The notes: generated by a model from the letters alone, not told the origin. Positions 22,836 to 35,631 are shown, numbered from the stretch's first letter. The stretch is DNA of 64,000 nt from Berberis thunbergii (GCA_003290165.1 QNQO01000219.1:558001-622000), one strand, 5' to 3'. Program-made: numbers and translations.

Positions 22836-24777
22836 GATTTCTTTCTGTTTTTGGAATTTTATGGTATATATGTTATTTGTTGGTCTTTTGTTAGAATGAT
22901 GATGGATGATATTGAGTTATGCTAAGGACGCAAAGACATTCATCTTTTGCTTCAATTAGTTATCTTCGGAATATTTGTATTTCATTAAAGAGTTATACTA
23001 GATGATGTGCAATTCTTTAATTTTGTTGTTTTTCATTGATGATATCAATATCTTGCCTTGCAGGAAACTGCGACAGTCTGGATATCACGTGTTACTCTGG
23101 ACAACTTGCATTTCGACCATAGTTACAGAAGCAAGAACACAAAGAGGATCATTGTGCAGCATTTTAAGCATGACAGCAGGTAAAGGAGGGAGATCATGTG
23201 AAGAGAAAATTATCTGATAAACAAACTGTAGAATTCAAACGGGTATTTGTCTCACCTGAGATGTCCTTTACTACGGAGCCTTGCGGAAATTCAGTGATAA
23301 GTTTGTTTTTTCTGAATATTTGCAACCATATTTTGTAATTTTTCTAATGTTTATGTAACGTTGTTTTGTCAGTGAACCTTATCTATGTTGTTACTCATTT
23401 GTTTTGGCCTTTGAGCATGATGGAATTTGGTGTTCAGGTTATTAGCATTTTGTTTTCTCATATACGGAGTTTAATGTTCAGCGTATTATTGGTCATCTTT
23501 GATGACTAAATTTTCTAAAACGGGGAGCTCTGTTGACAAAATTTAAGGTCTTCACTCTATATAATGGAAAGAAAAAAAAATGGTGTTTGACACCATGACT
23601 AACAAGTATTGACACAGTTGCAGTTCTTAATTAATTGTTAAGATGCTAGAGTATGGCCCGTGCCGTTGGCACTCTACATAATTTTATTTTTTGTCAAATA
23701 TTTTGTACTGAACACTTCCGTCATTATCTTTAAATTTGAAGTGTAAGTCTATTGTAAGGTAAAAATATATATTATAAATTTTTAGGGTTAAACTCATTTA
23801 AATTTGAATACTTGGGGGGAAATTTAAACACCGAGAATGAATTCTCTCACAATCTTTGAATTTGCCAAAATATAAAGTTTAGGGTTTTTGTTTAAATGTG
23901 CATTAAAATGTATGACTCATTTTTTTTGGGTATAATCGGCATGTCTCATTGCTTTGAAAAATATTAAATACGTGAAATATATTATAGGTTTTCTAATTAT
24001 AAAATATATATATATATTTTTAAATTTTTAGCGTTTGTAATGATTATTGATTTTGTTGGAAAGATCTTTAAAAATGCATTTCAACAATACTAAGTTTTCC
24101 AAAATTCGACAACGATGCAGATAGTTATGATAATTTCATTTTGCTAAAAAAAACACAATATTTTCTCTATCCGCCACATGTACATTCCACCAGTTTTTTT
24201 TTTTAAAAATTTCATTATTTTTGCCTTTTTACATGTTTTATATTTACCAATATGCCATCATAGAAAATGAATCTCAACCCTCAAATTCAATGTATTTCCC
24301 AACTTTCAATTCTAACCATCTTTTATCTCCTATGCTTATGAATTGACTTTGTCCCAGTCAGCGGTGAATAGTAAAACACTTATCGAATTGTAAGATAGAT
24401 TGTGCAAATCAACATCAAGATGAGTTTTTACACGTGAAAATAAAAGAAGCCAGAGATATAGTTTTTAGATGTGCTGTTAACCATGCGGGGGATAATAAGC
24501 TAGCCTCAACTCAAAATAAGGGAATACACAGATTTGCAGATCTCGTTATTCACTGCATTGATAATTACCAAAAGAAAAATGCACTACAATGAAATGAAAA
24601 ATCGATCAAGGACATAATTTAATCTGTTTCAAATAAAAAAATGCAACAGCAACGACACTGAGGTTTTACTAGTTTGGCTCTGATTCTTGGAATTTTGAAC
24701 TCTGCGGCTTCATGGGAACGACGCCTTAGGATCCAACCTCAATATTTACTCTTTTTTGTGCATTGAAGTTGCAAGGC
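22836..24777. other. Non-coding region between the NBS-LRR scrap and PPR2
   Basis: AT-rich. A possible exon after a CTTGCAG acceptor at 23,058-23,064 encodes ETATVWISRVTLDNLHFDHS, then a basic stretch, up to about 23,180; I do not recognise it. The rest (23,230-24,777) shows homopolymer runs and a short (TA)n near 24,005 but no gene. The part next to 24,777 is the probable PPR2 3' UTR. Confidence 0.35.
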
Positions 24778-27694
24778 TTAGTTCGAAGTGACGGTCTCAA
24801 GCAATTTCTCAATTTCATCATTCATGTCAATTCCATCTTCGTCTGCTCTGTGACGCATGTCAGGGTTTGTAACTCCAGCGGCACCGTATGTCCTCAGAAG
24901 GGAGCTATAGACTTCAGAATTAAGATACTTGATAGTTTTCAAGCTCTTGTAGAACCTCTCAGCGCCGTCAACATTCTTCTCTTCTTCAAAATGCTTCAGA
25001 AACGTATGTACAGTTTCTTGGTTAGGTCGCCACAAGCCAGACTTTGCTCCAGAACATGCACCTTCCAAATTCTCCAAAGCCAAATTCATATCACGCTTCC
25101 TCAAGTAGAATTTCATGAATGTTTCATATGTCCTTAATTTTGGTTGAACTCCCCTTTTTGTGGCATCTTCGAGAAGCAATTTGGCTTCATTGACCATGTC
25201 CCGACTGAGGTAGAATCTATAATGACAGTAGGTATTCTTATGTCGTATGTTGTGAAACTTGATTTCCATTCCTCGAAGCAATTCTGAAGTTCATCTGTCT
25301 CACCCAGTGCTAAGAGAGCCTGAAGCATCGCGAGATAGCAAAGATTTGTGGTATTTGGATATATTGATTTGAGAGATTTCCAAACTCTTTCCACCCCTGA
25401 TTTATTTGAAGTCTGAGCATACAAACCAATGAGCATACTGTAAGCTTTATGACCACGATGCTTATCCAATTTCTCAAGCTTTTCAAGAGCTGAATTGGCC
25501 TTGTCAAACAGACCTGCTTTGATATAAATCAAAGCAAGGTTAGTGTACGTAATCCAGCCAAACTCGATGCCGGCATCTTTCATCTCTTCCAAGATTCCAT
25601 CCACCCCCTCCATGTTGTTCAAAGAAGCATAGCTGTTCATCAAGGATATGTAAGTATGCAAATCTGGATTGATGTTCTTTTCTTTCATTTCAGCTAGCAG
25701 CAATGGAACCTTCTCGGGTTCGTTGGCTCTCATATATAAGGACATCAGATTGTTGTAGGTTAAGTTAGTATCAGCAATGTTCAGTTCCCTCATCTTCTCA
25801 ACAATCCCCACAGCCTTTTCTTTCAAGGACAGCTTACAATAACAATGCAGGAGTGCTCCATACATTGGCTTGTCCTTTGCTGATTTAGGGAGGCTAGCAA
25901 AATATTTCTCTGCGGATTCTATCCCCTCAGTCTTGGACAGAAGATCCAAGCGAATAGCATGATCGGCAGGGATCAACTTCCTCTGAGGATCTCTCTCCAT
26001 CCATTCCAGTATCTGCATTCATCAAAGTCAATTAAAAACAGCAAATATCCAATACAGGGATTGAAATTTTAGCATTTGTATCAAATAAAACCTTTGGTTG
26101 ATTACTTGGTTACTTGCTAATGTTCCAGATGTGTGTGTGTGTGATAATTTTGCTGGTGGTTATGAGTATCATTATTGTAATAATCCACAAACGTCCCACT
26201 CAGATACTGATACAACTACAAGATATTACTTGATACCAACTCTCACTATCACCATATTAAGCAAGTCTACACATTTTTTGGTTGTAATTTCTTCATAACC
26301 ACAATGATTATGTCAAGTAAATCCTATAATAACAAAGGGAAAGAAAATCAACGCGGCTTTCTCAAGTTTTGTTTTAGCAAGGATGCACGAATATGGATAC
26401 GTGTGTTGTGTCAAACAAGGACACGACACGTCAACTATGCAATTTTAAAAAAAACTAAGACTCACTGACACATCAAAAATTTAATATTTTTATTTTTATA
26501 ACTAGTTTATGATAATAAATAAGTTCTAGAATATGTTCGAGAAATTTTTTTTGAGAAATTGTAATGGCGCTCATTGCTAAAATATGCTAACTTGAATACT
26601 AAAAATGTATTGGAGAATTCTTTCCAATAAAATGGATAAGATAAACAACTCCTGTAAGTAGTTAACCTAACACATTTGCATATACATAATGTACCCATTA
26701 AAATAAAATAAAATAACCAGATGTTACTATTGGACGTGTTGGAAACAAGTCCTGGTTGTGTCAGGCATGTGTCTTACCTGGTCAACCCACGGCACGTGTT
26801 TGCGTACGACATGTGTCAGACCTGCAACCTAGATTTTTCGAAGAGTCCGTGCATCCTTGTGTTTTAGAAACATGTTGTCTGAGGTGATTAACGCCCTAAG
26901 ACACTGAGATGAGATTTGCCTCACCTGAACCCTTTAGCCAGTAGGATAAAACACCCATCATGATGATTATCCACATAAACTGGCCATTCTCCCCTATAAA
27001 AATGACACAAATGTCTAATAGGGTGCTCCTTTTGCGGCTTTGCCTCTTAATCTAGTTAGAAAGTCTAACTTTCTTGAACAAAATGTGTTACAACTTACAA
27101 TTAACAAAATGAAAGGCATTCTCCCCTATAACCATTACGAGAGTGACTAATGGGTTCATCTTTTTTTTTTTACCTCTTAATCTAGTGAGAGGGTCTAAAT
27201 TCTTGAACAAAGGTGATACAATTCATTTAAGATTACAACTTTCAAATATACGAAGCAAAAACAAACACCCCCTTTAACGGGAAAGACTCAACCTCACACT
27301 ACAACACATTTGTACTGAAAATGAAACTGATGGAAAGAAGAATAAAAAACACAAACAGAGCAGTGAAGCTTGAAATAGTGGTGGTGGGGGTAATTTTTAA
27401 TACCTGCAAAGCATGGTCGTATCTCTTGTACCTTCGCAACTCGCTTATGATGCCTAGGATCTCTTGTTTCTTGAGCTTATTTCCTTGGCTCACCCATTCG
27501 TTCAGAGATTCCTTCAAATCGATGTTTTGATCCCCAAGTGCAGCTATGCGACGGTAGAGAACCCCTTTGTCTAGGTTCGTCGATGGGGTTGCTGTTGTTG
27601 TCGCTATAGTTGTTAGAGTTCTTGAAGATCTTGTTGTTGTTGTTGTTGACGTCGATGATCTCAACCATCTCGGAAAGTTCAGAATTTTCGCCAT
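24778..27694 (-). CDS. PPR2: P-class PPR protein, two exons, single internal frameshift
   Basis: Exon 1 is 27694-27404: a start with a basic Ser/Thr-rich leader (FPRWLRSSTSTTTTTRSSRT, likely mitochondrial), then VLYRRIAALGDQN and YDHALQ ending at CAG|GTATTA. Exon 2 is 26012-24778, joined in phase 0 to ILEWMERDP. It carries about nine PPR repeats (MYGALLHCYCKLSLKEKAVG, LTYNNLMSLYMRANEPEKVP, THTYISL-type helices). It ends SLLRTYGAAG, EIEKLLETVTSN, stop. Near 25,217 one base is missing: the frame switches from YDIRIPTVIID to YLSRDMVNEAKLLLEDATKR, and paralogue PPR3 keeps the extra T at this point. Total exon length is one base short of a codon multiple. Otherwise coding potential is intact over about 508 residues, so a recent mutation or an assembly error is possible. 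The intron carries a hAT MITE and a small tandem duplication. Confidence 0.87.
26378..26859. mobile_element. hAT-type MITE in the PPR2 intron
   Basis: The ends read inward CAAGGATGCACG on both sides (left 26378, right 26859). TGTTTTAG flanks both ends (26370-26377 and 26860-26867), an 8-bp duplication typical of hAT elements. Subterminal CACGTG/GTGTCAGACATG-like blocks are also mirrored. The 482-bp element has no coding sequence. Confidence 0.87.
26985..27215. repeat. Degenerate tandem duplication, ~125-bp unit
   Basis: The landmarks CATTCTCCCCTATAA, a CTAATGGG-like block, CCTCTTAATCTAG and TCTTGAACAAA occur in the same order in two adjacent copies inside the PPR2 intron. Confidence 0.7.
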
Positions 27695-29790
27695 TTTTGT
27701 TCACCTCTGTCTCACTGAGTGGTTTTGATAGGGTTTTACAGGGAAGAAATGGGAGAAGTTGGGCTTCATGGGCCTAAGTTTATGTTGAGGTTTTACTGGC
27801 ACCCAACTTTCTCATAAAAGCACTTTACAACATTTTATTGCATTTTGAGGGGATAGGTGTCGAATGCATAGTGATTCTTGTCTCCAACATAGAGGTGAAA
27901 GTATATTGTTTAGAAATTCTGGTGGAAGTATATAGTTTAAACATTGACCACAATCGACATCATCTATGACACCTTAAACTAAAAGGATAATCCTTATTAT
28001 GTTCCTTATTATGACACATGATGATTCACAACCTACTTTGCTATGGACTGGGTTATGGTATGTTAAGATATGGAAGGAGACTCAGAAATCTGACTTTACT
28101 TGATGACGAAGAAGAAGACATTGAAAAATCTTGAGTTATCGTATTGAATGACCACAAACTGATAAAAAAAAAAAAACTTTCATGAATTAGCCCCCTCCGC
28201 GTTCTATAGGAAAATACAATGAAACAATTAGTATCAGTTACGACCCTGTAGTACTATATATATATAGTCTTATATTTACTAATGATCGGATTCCAAACCC
28301 AGTCCATAGCAAAGTTGGTTGTGAATCATCATAATGGATAAGATCAATGAGGTTTGCCGAATCGCCAGAAGGAAACCAATATTCCATTGTTATGCCTGGA
28401 TAAGTCGTAGGGTTGCTTCTGTCGTATAGCACTTCGCCATGGTACTATCAAGAACCTTAGTCACTATCGAGCAAGCTACTGTAGCTAGAACTTGACAATG
28501 CAGGTTGATCGCAAACACACCTAAAACTCTCTGTTTAGAGGAGTCAAAGAAACAAGTGTCAAAATTAACGAAAATCGTGTCCTAGTCCAAAACACGGGGA
28601 ACTGGCCGATGCTTATAAGATACGAGGTTAATCCTATGGTGTCGTGCTGACTGGATTTGGGCTTGAATCATAGGAATTCGGGAGGTCGCAGTCACGGAAA
28701 GGGAGCCCGACATGGTTTCGTGGTGAGATAGTCCTTTTAATTTCAGACCTGGTTCTAGTTTTATAAAAAATACCATAGAAAGTGAAGATGGTTGAAAATA
28801 TTTCATTACATATAACAAATGTACATATCAGAAAATATTAGTTCAAGATTCAATCTAACCTACACTTCCACAAAACCATTTTAGCCCATGTGAATTACAT
28901 AATGGACATTACGCAATTGCTCTTTTTCCAGGTCTACCTGTAAAGAGAATTTATCGATAACTTCAAGTCTAACGCTTATGAACAGTATATGAACAATTAA
29001 CTAAACTATTGTTTTCATTTGATCAACTGACCATAGTGATTAGTATATCATTGACAATCTCATCACTCAACAAATCCCATTTTTGTGTATTCATGTTGTG
29101 ATTTGCTAAGACCTACTTCGTAAAAATTGTAAGAGAAATATCTGCTAATGCAAATAATTTCAACATAAGTCCTGGACCTAGGTGATGATAGTGAATGGCT
29201 GATAGCAAACAAAAGCAAAATGCAGAAAACAAAGATGACTCCAAAATTTACGTGGTTTGGTTTTGCCTACTCCACTGTAACTATTTTATTGATATGAAAA
29301 CACTTACTTGAAGATTACAACGTTTTCAAACAACGATCCTTGAGATTGGGTATCTCAAGCAAACAATACCATCAAAAGTTTGACGAAACTTGCAAAACGT
29401 GCAAACGAAGAACACCCAAAATCACTCGATTCCAATCCTTCTACTTGGCTATTGTTTCACGCTACACACACCGAATCACGTCGAACTTGCCAGCTGCTTT
29501 GTTTCAACGTTGTATTTGTTGTCAATTTGACGCTTCGTTGCTTTGCGTTATTGTTGTGTTATTACTGCATTATATTATCTTCTTTACACATGTTGAATGT
29601 CCTTCTTATAATTTTTGCGTTTGCATGTTGTTATAAAGAGATAACATTTTGTCCTTGTATGACTTTGAGTCCCACACAATTGGGACTCATAGTCCATGCA
29701 TGTCCCTGATATTTGGGAGCCAATCTACAAAGGACTGTGAGTCTTTATTTGGGAAGGACTCTAAGTCTCACAAAAATAACATTTCAGGAA
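27695..29790. other. Non-coding region between PPR2 and PPR3
   Basis: Includes the PPR2 promoter side, an inverted duplication (28018-28054 with 28296-28332), and a block near 29,230-29,330 with TTTACGTGGTTTGG, a sequence often seen in plant LTRs but not enough to delimit an element. No gene recognised. Confidence 0.35.
28018..28332. repeat. Inverted duplication with a coding-like arm
   Basis: The 37 bases at 28018-28054 reappear in reverse complement at 28296-28332 with one mismatch. Both arms read DDSQPTLLWTG in one frame when read in their own direction, suggesting a duplicated fragment of an unidentified coding sequence. Confidence 0.65.
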
Positions 29791-29980
29791 GAGTGATTCT
29801 ACACAGCGAGGAAATGGGCGAGGGGAGTGAGGTGGCGGGGTGGGAGCCATTCATCTCACTCGAGATGCACGCGCAAAAAGTCTACGCACACATCTTGAGT
29901 GAAGTGAACGGCTCCCACCCCCGCCACCTCACTTCCCTCGCTCGTTTCCTCGCTCACTTCCTCGACACTTAGAATTTCTG
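29791..29980. mobile_element. MULE-type MITE downstream of PPR3
   Basis: A 190-bp imperfect foldback unit with arms rich in GCGAGG/CCTCGC. Its ends are GAGTGATTCTA and, reversed, CAGAAATTCTA. TTTCAGGAA occurs directly outside both ends (29782-29790 and 29981-29989), a perfect 9-bp duplication. Confidence 0.88.
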
Positions 29981-30036
29981 TTTCAGGAACCCAACCTCAA
30001 CAATTACTCTATTCTACACATTCATGTTGCAAACGT

Positions 30037-32231
30037 CTACTTCAGATTGATGTTCTCAAGCAATTTCTCAATTTCATCATTCACTTCGATTCCATCTTCT
30101 TCCACTCTATGACGCATGTCAGAGTCTGTCAATCCAGCAGCAATATATGTCCGAAGCAGGGAGCTAAAGACTTCAGGATTAAGACATTTGACAGTCTTCC
30201 AGCACTTGTATCACCTCTCAGCTCCTTAAACATTCTTTTCTTGTTCGAAAGAGCTTTGCTACAGAGCGAGGGAGGGAGCGAGGTATGGGTGGTAACCACC
30301 CATCAACCTCGAGATGAGCGCATCTAATTCGAGATGCACAATGACATTTATCTCGAGGAAAATGGATGGCTTCCACCCATCCCTCGCTCCCTTTCCCTCG
30401 ACCCCTAGAATTTTTCTGTTCGAAATGCTTCAGAAATGTACTTAATAGTTTCTTCACTAGTCTGCCATTGTGTGTTCAGCTTTGACTTAGAACAGGCACC
30501 TTCGAAATTTTCCAAAGCCAAATCCATTCGGTGATTCTTCAAGTAGAATTTAATGAATGAGTCAAACGTCTTTACGTTTGGTTTGGACCCTTTTTTCACG
30601 GCATCCTCGAGAAGCAAATTGGCTTCTTTAAGCATGTCTCCACTCAGGTAAGAATCTATAAGGACACAAACTACTTTTATGTCATACGGGTAGTTGGAAC
30701 TCTATTCCCATTCGTTGAAGCACTTTTCAAGTTCATACGTCTCTCCAAGTCTTGAGAGAGCCTTAAGCATTGCGATATAGCTAAAGTTTGTGGTGTCAAG
30801 AAAACTTAGACTTGAGAGATTCCCAAACTCGTTTCACCCCTGCTTTGTTTGAAGCCCAAGCATACAAATCAATGAGCAAATTATGAGCTTTGCGATTAAA
30901 AAGATGATCCATTTTCTCGAGCTTTTCAAGAGTTGAATTAGCTTTATCAAAGAGGCTTGCCGTCATATAAATTAAAGCAAGGTTAGTGTATGTCATAGAG
31001 TTGCAGTTAACCCCGGCAGATTTCATCTCTTCCAAGACTCCATCCAATCCCTCGAAGTCCTTCACAGAAGCATAGTAGTTCATCAAAAAATTGTAAACAG
31101 TGAAAATTTGGCTTGATTTTCTTTTCCTTCATTTCACGTAGAAGTAAAGGAACCTTCTGGGATTCACCAACTTTCATATATAAAGTTCATCAGATTGCTG
31201 TAGCTTAAAGAAGTATCAGCAAATTCAGTTCCCTCATCTCCCTGAATAACTTCATTGCCTTTTCTTTCAAATTCTCTTTGCAATAACAATGTAGGAGTGC
31301 TCCGTACCCTGATTTGTTCTTTTTCGTTTGAGGGAGGCTAATTAAATACTTCTCAGCTGCGTCTACCCCTTTCACCTTCGTCAGAAGATCCAAACGAATA
31401 GCATGATCAGCAGCAGACAAAATCTTGTGTGCCTTTCCCTCCATCCATTCCAGTATCTGCATTAAACAAAACAAATCAAACATTGCAAATGGACACTACT
31501 TCATATTTCTAGCATTTATAATCAAAATTAGGCTGCAAACTACCTACTGCATATGAATTTCGTCAGACTCAACCCATTTATCCCCAGGCCAGCTAACAAC
31601 ACTTTTCAATCCAAGGAGGGTTAACCAATACTGTTACTGCATGCATACTAAGGGGCTGTTTGTTTACATGTCTGGTTAGGTGTTTGGTAAGAAATTATAT
31701 GTCCCAATCATGTCAAACAGTGTAAGCCACTAATGTATAAGATTTTAGGTTGGATGACCTTTCAAAAGCCTGTGCCGCCCAAATTTCAAATGTGTAATTA
31801 TACATTTTAGCCGGGTTGTATAAACGTCATGCATACACGTAACAATGACACTGACAGACATATTGCATACTATTCATACAATGGAATAGCAGGAAAAAGG
31901 GGAAGCTGAATAATTATACCTGTAAAGCGTGGGGGTACCGCTTGTACTTGCGGAGCTCGGTGACGAAGTTAATGAGCTTCTTGCCTTGGGTCAGCTGCCA
32001 TTCGTTGAGAGTTTCACCCAAATCAACCTGGGAACCTCCCAGTGCCGATATTTTACGGTACAGAGACTAAGTGCTGGCTTCTCTTGCTTTTCTTTTACTA
32101 CTACTCTCCTCTACCTCCTTTGATGGTGGTGGTGGTGGTGGTGTTGCTGTAGTGGTAAGTTTTCGCCAAGACGTGATTGTTGTAAATGATCTCAATAAGA
32201 TCAGACGGTTTACAATCTTCGCCGCTGCCAT
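30037..32231 (-). pseudogene. PPR3: P-class PPR pseudogene
   Basis: It has the same two-exon plan as PPR1 and PPR2. Exon 1 (32231-31920) starts MAAAKIVNRLILLRSF, contains a run of prolines and meets a TAG at 32064-32066 just before the conserved SLYRKISALGG block. It ends PHALQ at CAG|GTATAA. Exon 2 (31456 down to the stop at 30037-30039) begins ILEWMEGKAHKI and ends EIEKLLENINLK. It has an extra base near 31,185, other indels around 30,810, 31,110 and 30,690, and a 166-bp MITE inserted at 30,251. Repeats are still easily read (LLHCYCKENLKEKAMKLFRE; MTYTNLALIYMTASLFDKAN). Paralogue of PPR2 by tandem duplication; clearly not able to make a full protein. Confidence 0.9.
30251..30416. mobile_element. 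MULE-type MITE inserted in PPR3 coding sequence
   Basis: A 166-bp foldback unit with ends GAGCTTTGCTACAGAGCGAG and, reversed, GAAAAATTCTAGGGGTCGAG. TGTTCGAAA is duplicated on both sides (30242-30250 and 30417-30425). Removing it restores similarity to the matching place in PPR2 (near 24,990), so both the insertion and its 9-bp duplication are confirmed by an empty paralogous site. Confidence 0.92.
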
Positions 32232-33027
32232 TTTTTGTGAAGCTCCCGGTTTGCGAGGGTTAACTTTTAACTGTAAATGTGAGTGTCTTCGTTGCTTGTG
32301 GCCGAAGCTTACTGATTTTGGGCGTGCAAAAGACGAGATTGACCTTATGGGGCTGGCATAATATGGGGAAGGTAATGGACTCTTTAAGTTTGAGATATGT
32401 ATAATTTTTCTCATTATCATCTCACATCATCTTAGTTGCAAATTGCAATCTAAACATAAAAACGTTTCTAAGCATGGGCGTCTCATTCTTTTAAGGTTTT
32501 CATCCATGTTTATCAAATTAAAACCAACTCAAAGTAGAGTTTTTATGGCATGCGACTCAAATACACAACTTATAATTGGAAGAAAAAAAGTGTACGTAGA
32601 CTAGTTTACAACTTGACAACCATATAAAACTAGGAGTGTCTAGAGACCTCATATGCCAAAAATCATGAAATATGAAAATTAGCAGACATGTCCATTACTC
32701 CACACAAAATTTTCAATTTTTTTTAAATGATTGTTCTTTAATTTATCAAGAATTGTCTCCCTTCAAATATGAGGTGCCCTCAAAAAAGATGCACTACATC
32801 ACAAAGTCATTATTGGTGTCTTTTCTAATGAAAACAAGTTTCTACTACAGTAAAGCAGGTCAGTAAGTTCTCATTTTGCTTTCCCATAATGCCCCTGTTG
32901 AAATCAAACAACTCCCACCGCCAAAAACCACTCAACGAACACCGCCCAATGGATAGCACAACACCTCCGTCCACTTGCTACCTTCTTCTTCTATGTTTGC
33001 TCCACCGTTTCATCTCCTTCAAAAAAC
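32232..33027. other. Non-coding 5' flank of PPR3
   Basis: Upstream of the PPR3 start. Mixed AT-rich sequence with a short C-rich block at about 32,885-33,000. No gene or mobile element ends recognised. Confidence 0.4.
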
Positions 33028-33622
33028 CAGTGTTCTAAAAAGTGTTGGGCGGGCGACGAGCAGATGCCTAGCGCCCAGGGGCCTAGGCGGTCTTAGGTAT
33101 TGTATTATAACTTTAATAATTTACAAAAGTTAAGCATAATATATTATCAATTACATCCAATTTAATGTCAAGATACATATGCAAAATTTTAAAACATGAA
33201 AATTAACAATCATGAACAAAATTTATTAAAACTCAAATGATTGAAGTTGGTCATGATGAGTACTTTATATAAAATTGAATTTGTGGACAAATATCCAAGC
33301 CTACTCTTTTATTTTCTTTTCAAATTGCATGAATAACCTCAGTCGTGTTTGATAAAATCTACATTAGTAAAATTGGTACCGGTAGATCCTTTGAGAATTT
33401 CATTAAGTAATCATCATTTGCTACAATTAGATATATACTGAATAAAAAATAATAAAATAGTTTATTTCTAAAAAAAAGAGGAAAGAAAATAAAATAAGAA
33501 CATAATCAGCCTTAAAAATAATAAAAAATCACCTAGACCGCCTAGGCCGCCCAGAACCCGCCCAGCCATTAATCTGAGCGATTTTCTACCTTCCAGCACC
33601 TAGGCCGATTTTTAGAACACTG
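33028..33622. mobile_element. hAT-type MITE
   Basis: The ends are CAGTGTTCTAAAA on both sides when read inward. CAAAAAAC flanks each end (33020-33027 and 33623-33630), an 8-bp duplication. Subterminal blocks with GCCTAGGCGGTC and GGGCGGG are mirrored. The 595-bp element has an AT-rich centre and no coding region. Confidence 0.88.
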
Positions 33623-33630
33623 CAAAAAAC

Positions 33631-34335
33631 AACGCCAGATACAAAGTGTCACGCCCCGATTTTTGAAAAAACGAAAATCCTAAATTTCCACGTAGGATTA
33701 TCCATTTCTCGAAAACTCGGGACGTGAAATTCAATAACAACATAAACAATTAGCAGCAACAACTAAAACATAGTTTGGAAAATTTTAAACAAACAAAAAA
33801 TTGTCTAACCAGGAAACTCTAACGTTGTTAGCCTCACTAACGGAACTCCAGTAACGCTGCTCAAAAATCTCTAAACATGAAAGACTACTAGGGTACAGAA
33901 TCTACCCAATAAGCAAAAGCTCACTTGGGTCAGCAATAAAACTGGTGTGAGTAATCTTCATCCTAAAAAAATCAACACATCAGCAAGTGATAACATAAAA
34001 TTAAACGCAAACCATGAACAACCACACAAGCAAGTAGTTCTTCAATAAATCAAATGTGTCATGCAAAAAAAAACATGGTTCAAAGAATTTAGTTCCTCAA
34101 CGAGGCTATGGCAAGTCTGACCTGCAGAAATATTAGTGGACTTGTCATCCTGAATAAAAAGGGTTAGAAACAATATGAATATGACTTCTGAAATAGTTGG
34201 TCTTTTATCGGTTAAAATAATAATGACAATAAATTATTTGACTTGATTATATTGTTCATTTTTAACGGATTGATCACTTAGATGATACCACATTCGCACC
34301 ACATTCATGGCGAACATACATGTCCGTATGCCTTT
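33631..34335. other. Repeat-like region interrupted by the second gypsy element
   Basis: Begins near 33,648 with TGTCACGCCCCGATTTTT, a common start of plant gypsy LTRs, and would continue after the gypsy element at 48,787. I could not find the matching end or a second copy, so I do not call an LTR. Confidence 0.3.
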
Positions 34336-35631
34336 TGGTGCGCTATTTTAGTAGCACACAACTTAATACACTGCTTTGTGATTTGTAGTATAGAATAAGT
34401 AAGGATCGTTCTAGACCGGGGATTAGAGGGCTTGTTAATTACACTAATAATAATTAAAAGACAACTAACAACCTAATTAATTAAATAAAAGGGGATTGAA
34501 TTTTCTAAATTAAACTATGAAAACAACTACGAAAATTAATGTAAAGATAATAAACTAAAGAGATGGCAAAGATGAGAAATTAGCTAAGGGTTTTATCTCC
34601 ACACACCAAACATATGCTTATAAATTAATCTTCAATAATCATTTGCTAACTCGTGAGAGACAATGCTCAAGACTAACCGTGACCGCATTGCATTAATCTT
34701 ATTATTTTCCCAAGTTCGTTGAATTAAACTAAGCGTCGCTTTCAAACTATTTTTATCATGCTATCTAAACAGGAATTGCAAGTTAAATAGCAATCTAAGA
34801 TCATTAAGTTTTGTGAAAAATATGAACACTGACTAGGCAATCACAAGTATGATCAGCATCTTGTTCTTGCCTAGGTTTTGACTTAACCTTACCAACGTTC
34901 CTTGGTATTTACTACTTGTGAGTACAGAATCATAACAATTAGGTGAAACTCTCCTATACTCTGGCCCCAAATCCTAACATGCTTACTAAGTTGGCCACCT
35001 TAACAAACATACACAGAAATTTTTTCTATAAAGCAGTTAAGCAAAACACAATCACTAATAGCAAAGAAGATTAAATTCAACTAATTTATAAAGCACATGT
35101 TCGGGGCTTCGAATTCACCCCTAACTAAGAGGAGTTTAGCTAGACATATTAATTATGTTCAAACAGTAGTCCATAATCAATAATCAAACTAAAATAAGAG
35201 AAAGAGATTAGAAAAAACGATGTCGCCTGTGCGTGGTGGTATTGAGTGGAACTGGATTGCGAATAGCGCGAAATCTCTTCACCTTCCTCACGCGATTTGC
35301 TCCTTCGCTGCTTCCTTAGCTCCCTTCGTTCTGCTTCTTCGGTCTCCCTTCGTTCTGCTTCACCTCTTCACTTCGATCTCTGCTTGTGAAACAGATTGAG
35401 AGAAATAAGGGGATGATGAGGGACTGAGACGGTGGCTGGCAATGAGGGAGATGGGTGGCGACAATCAGGGACAGAGATAGAGGATTGAGACGAGGGTTTC
35501 GGTGCGAGGAGGTTCTGATGGTGACGGCGATGAGGGAGTCAGGCGAGAGAGGGATGAGGCGAGAGGATGGAAGAAGGGACTGTGATTGTGGAAGAGGAGA
35601 TGAAGATGGTTGATGATGGGTGAGGACAGCG

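Noticed and set aside
33648..34335. LTR start TGTCACGCCCCGATTTTT
   Set aside because: No matching end, second LTR or target duplication could be found; kept only as a repeat-like region.
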